A DNA stretch of 64,000 nucleotides from NCBI GenBank assembly GCA_013361095.1, contig JAATWA010000001.1, forward strand, positions 2,945,001 to 3,009,000. Direction: 5' to 3'. Origin of the DNA: Pseudanabaena biceps (GTDB lineage: Bacteria; Cyanobacteriota; Cyanobacteriia; Pseudanabaenales; Pseudanabaenaceae). The number at the start of each line of letters is the position of its first letter. Within the stretch, counting starts at the first letter, position 1. Positions 63,322 to 64,000 of this stretch are shown here, piece by piece. Under the pieces are notes generated by a model. That model saw only the letters and a list, made by a program, of their open reading frames with translations, was not told the DNA's origin and made no database searches. Both the position numbers and the translations under genes were made by a program.

Positions 63322-63903
63322 CTAATTAAATCGGCAGTATTTAGTTAGTGATTTCCTTAAGATCTCTTGATAGTCTTGATCTCCGACTTCGTAGGCTCCA
63401 AACCTCTCCAAATGCGGGTTCATAAGCTGTGCGTCAAATAATCCGTAACCTCTCGATCGCAAATGCTCCACCAGTTTTACCATCGCGACCTTGGAGCCTT
63501 CAGGAATTTTAAAAAACATTGATTCCCCTATGAACATCCCTCGAATTGCGATCCCCAAAATTCCGCCCGCTAATTTGCCATCTTGCCATGTCTCAAAACT
63601 GTGGCTCCACCCTGCTAAGTGCAGATCCATATAAAGCGATCGCAGCTCTGGAGAAATCCAAGTGGTATCGCGATTAGCACAGCCTGCGACCACATCTGCA
63701 AAGGCAGTATCAATTCTTACTTCAAAACGATTTTGATTAAGCGATCGGCGTAGAGACTTAGGATAACGAAAACGCTCATCCAATGGGATCAAAGTCCTTG
63801 TTTTGGTGTAGTACCATTCAATTGGTTGACCATCCCCTTCAGACATCAAAAAATAGCCTTGGGCGTAGCCATCAATTATGTCAGTGACATTAAACCTTTC
63901 CAC
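63322..63903 (-). CDS. aat: Leucyl/phenylalanyl-tRNA-protein transferase
   Basis: A 193-residue enzyme that adds Leu or Phe to the N-terminus of proteins, marking them for ClpS/ClpP. It shows AQGYFLMSEGDGQPIEWYYTKTRTLIPLD, AGWSHSFETWQDGKLAGGILGIAIRGMFIGESMFF and LFDAQLMNPHLERFGA. Length is on the short side but complete, with the family core. The last 100 bp of the window beyond its start hold nothing I can name. Confidence 0.92.
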   Translation of the reverse strand: MERFNVTDIIDGYAQGYFLMSEGDGQPIEWYYTKTRTLIPLDERFRYPKSLRRSLNQNRFEVRIDTAFADVVAGCANRDTTWISPELRSLYMDLHLAGWSHSFETWQDGKLAGGILGIAIRGMFIGESMFFKIPEGSKVAMVKLVEHLRSRGYGLFDAQLMNPHLERFGAYEVGDQDYQEILRKSLTKYCRFN

Positions 63904-64000
63904 CAGTAGTTCCTTATCTCGCGATTGGATGATCGTATTTTAATTTATAAGAGCTGGGCATAATTAAAACCCCAAAACCTTTGACACACGCTACTCATGC

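Overview
The window is cyanobacterial chromosome. The RNA polymerase beta-prime subunit is split into rpoC1 and rpoC2, the tmRNA encodes a cyanobacterial-type tag (ANNIVSFSRKAAPVAA), and the HIP1 octamer GCGATCGC is frequent. There are also cyanobacterial families (photosystem II S4 protein, DUF3685, DUF4278, pheophorbide a oxygenase-like Rieske protein, Atx1-like copper chaperone). The style suggests a Pseudanabaena-like filamentous organism, but that is inference only.

Layout. 0-5.3 kb: UPF0182 membrane protein, an APC permease and a copper chaperone. 5.5-10.1 kb: a two-gene signalling unit, a soluble multi-PAS histidine kinase with a LOV-like PAS and a cyanobacteriochrome-type GAF, followed by a REC-GGDEF-EAL regulator. 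10.2-12.4 kb: GDP-fucose synthesis (gmd, fcl). 12.5-25.7 kb: tRNA-Ser, photosystem II S4 and PRC-barrel proteins, a DciA-like protein, cysH, a hydrolase, a putative 2OG oxygenase, fabH/plsX, a prohibitin-like protein, tmRNA, an SLH protein and smpB. 25.8-41.4 kb: pyk, ribF, a RelE-like toxin-antitoxin pair, panB, a GT9 glycosyltransferase, pentapeptide protein, metallopeptidase, DUF3352, a HxlR/CDGSH/pirin cluster, murG and a DUF29-nadD-nrtR cluster. 41.5-43.4 kb: a scar made of a frameshifted C5-DNA-methyltransferase 3-prime end, an intact IS630-family element and a 290-bp IS remnant. 43.4-49.3 kb: DUF3685, sufS, dprA and aldehyde dehydrogenase. 49.5-60.2 kb: rpoB-rpoC1-rpoC2 and DUF2993. 60.3-63.9 kb: an intact IS1-family element with an 8-bp target duplication, a GNAT acetyltransferase, a Rieske oxygenase and aat.

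The most striking non-coding signal is a set of about forty intergenic palindromes. Arms run to 40 bp and are perfect or nearly so, mostly around a 3-nt loop. Most share a GC-rich core (GCGGCGC, three bases, GCGCCGC), but the arms differ from locus to locus. In several cases an arm contains the last codons and stop of the neighbouring gene, or the tmRNA 3-prime end, mirrored on the other side. Some share outer ends (AAAACCCAAG) and a conserved 28-bp flank, and one such flank was the IS1 target. They probably act as bidirectional terminators or mRNA 3-prime ends, but the mirrored gene ends point to an active process that creates or extends palindromes.
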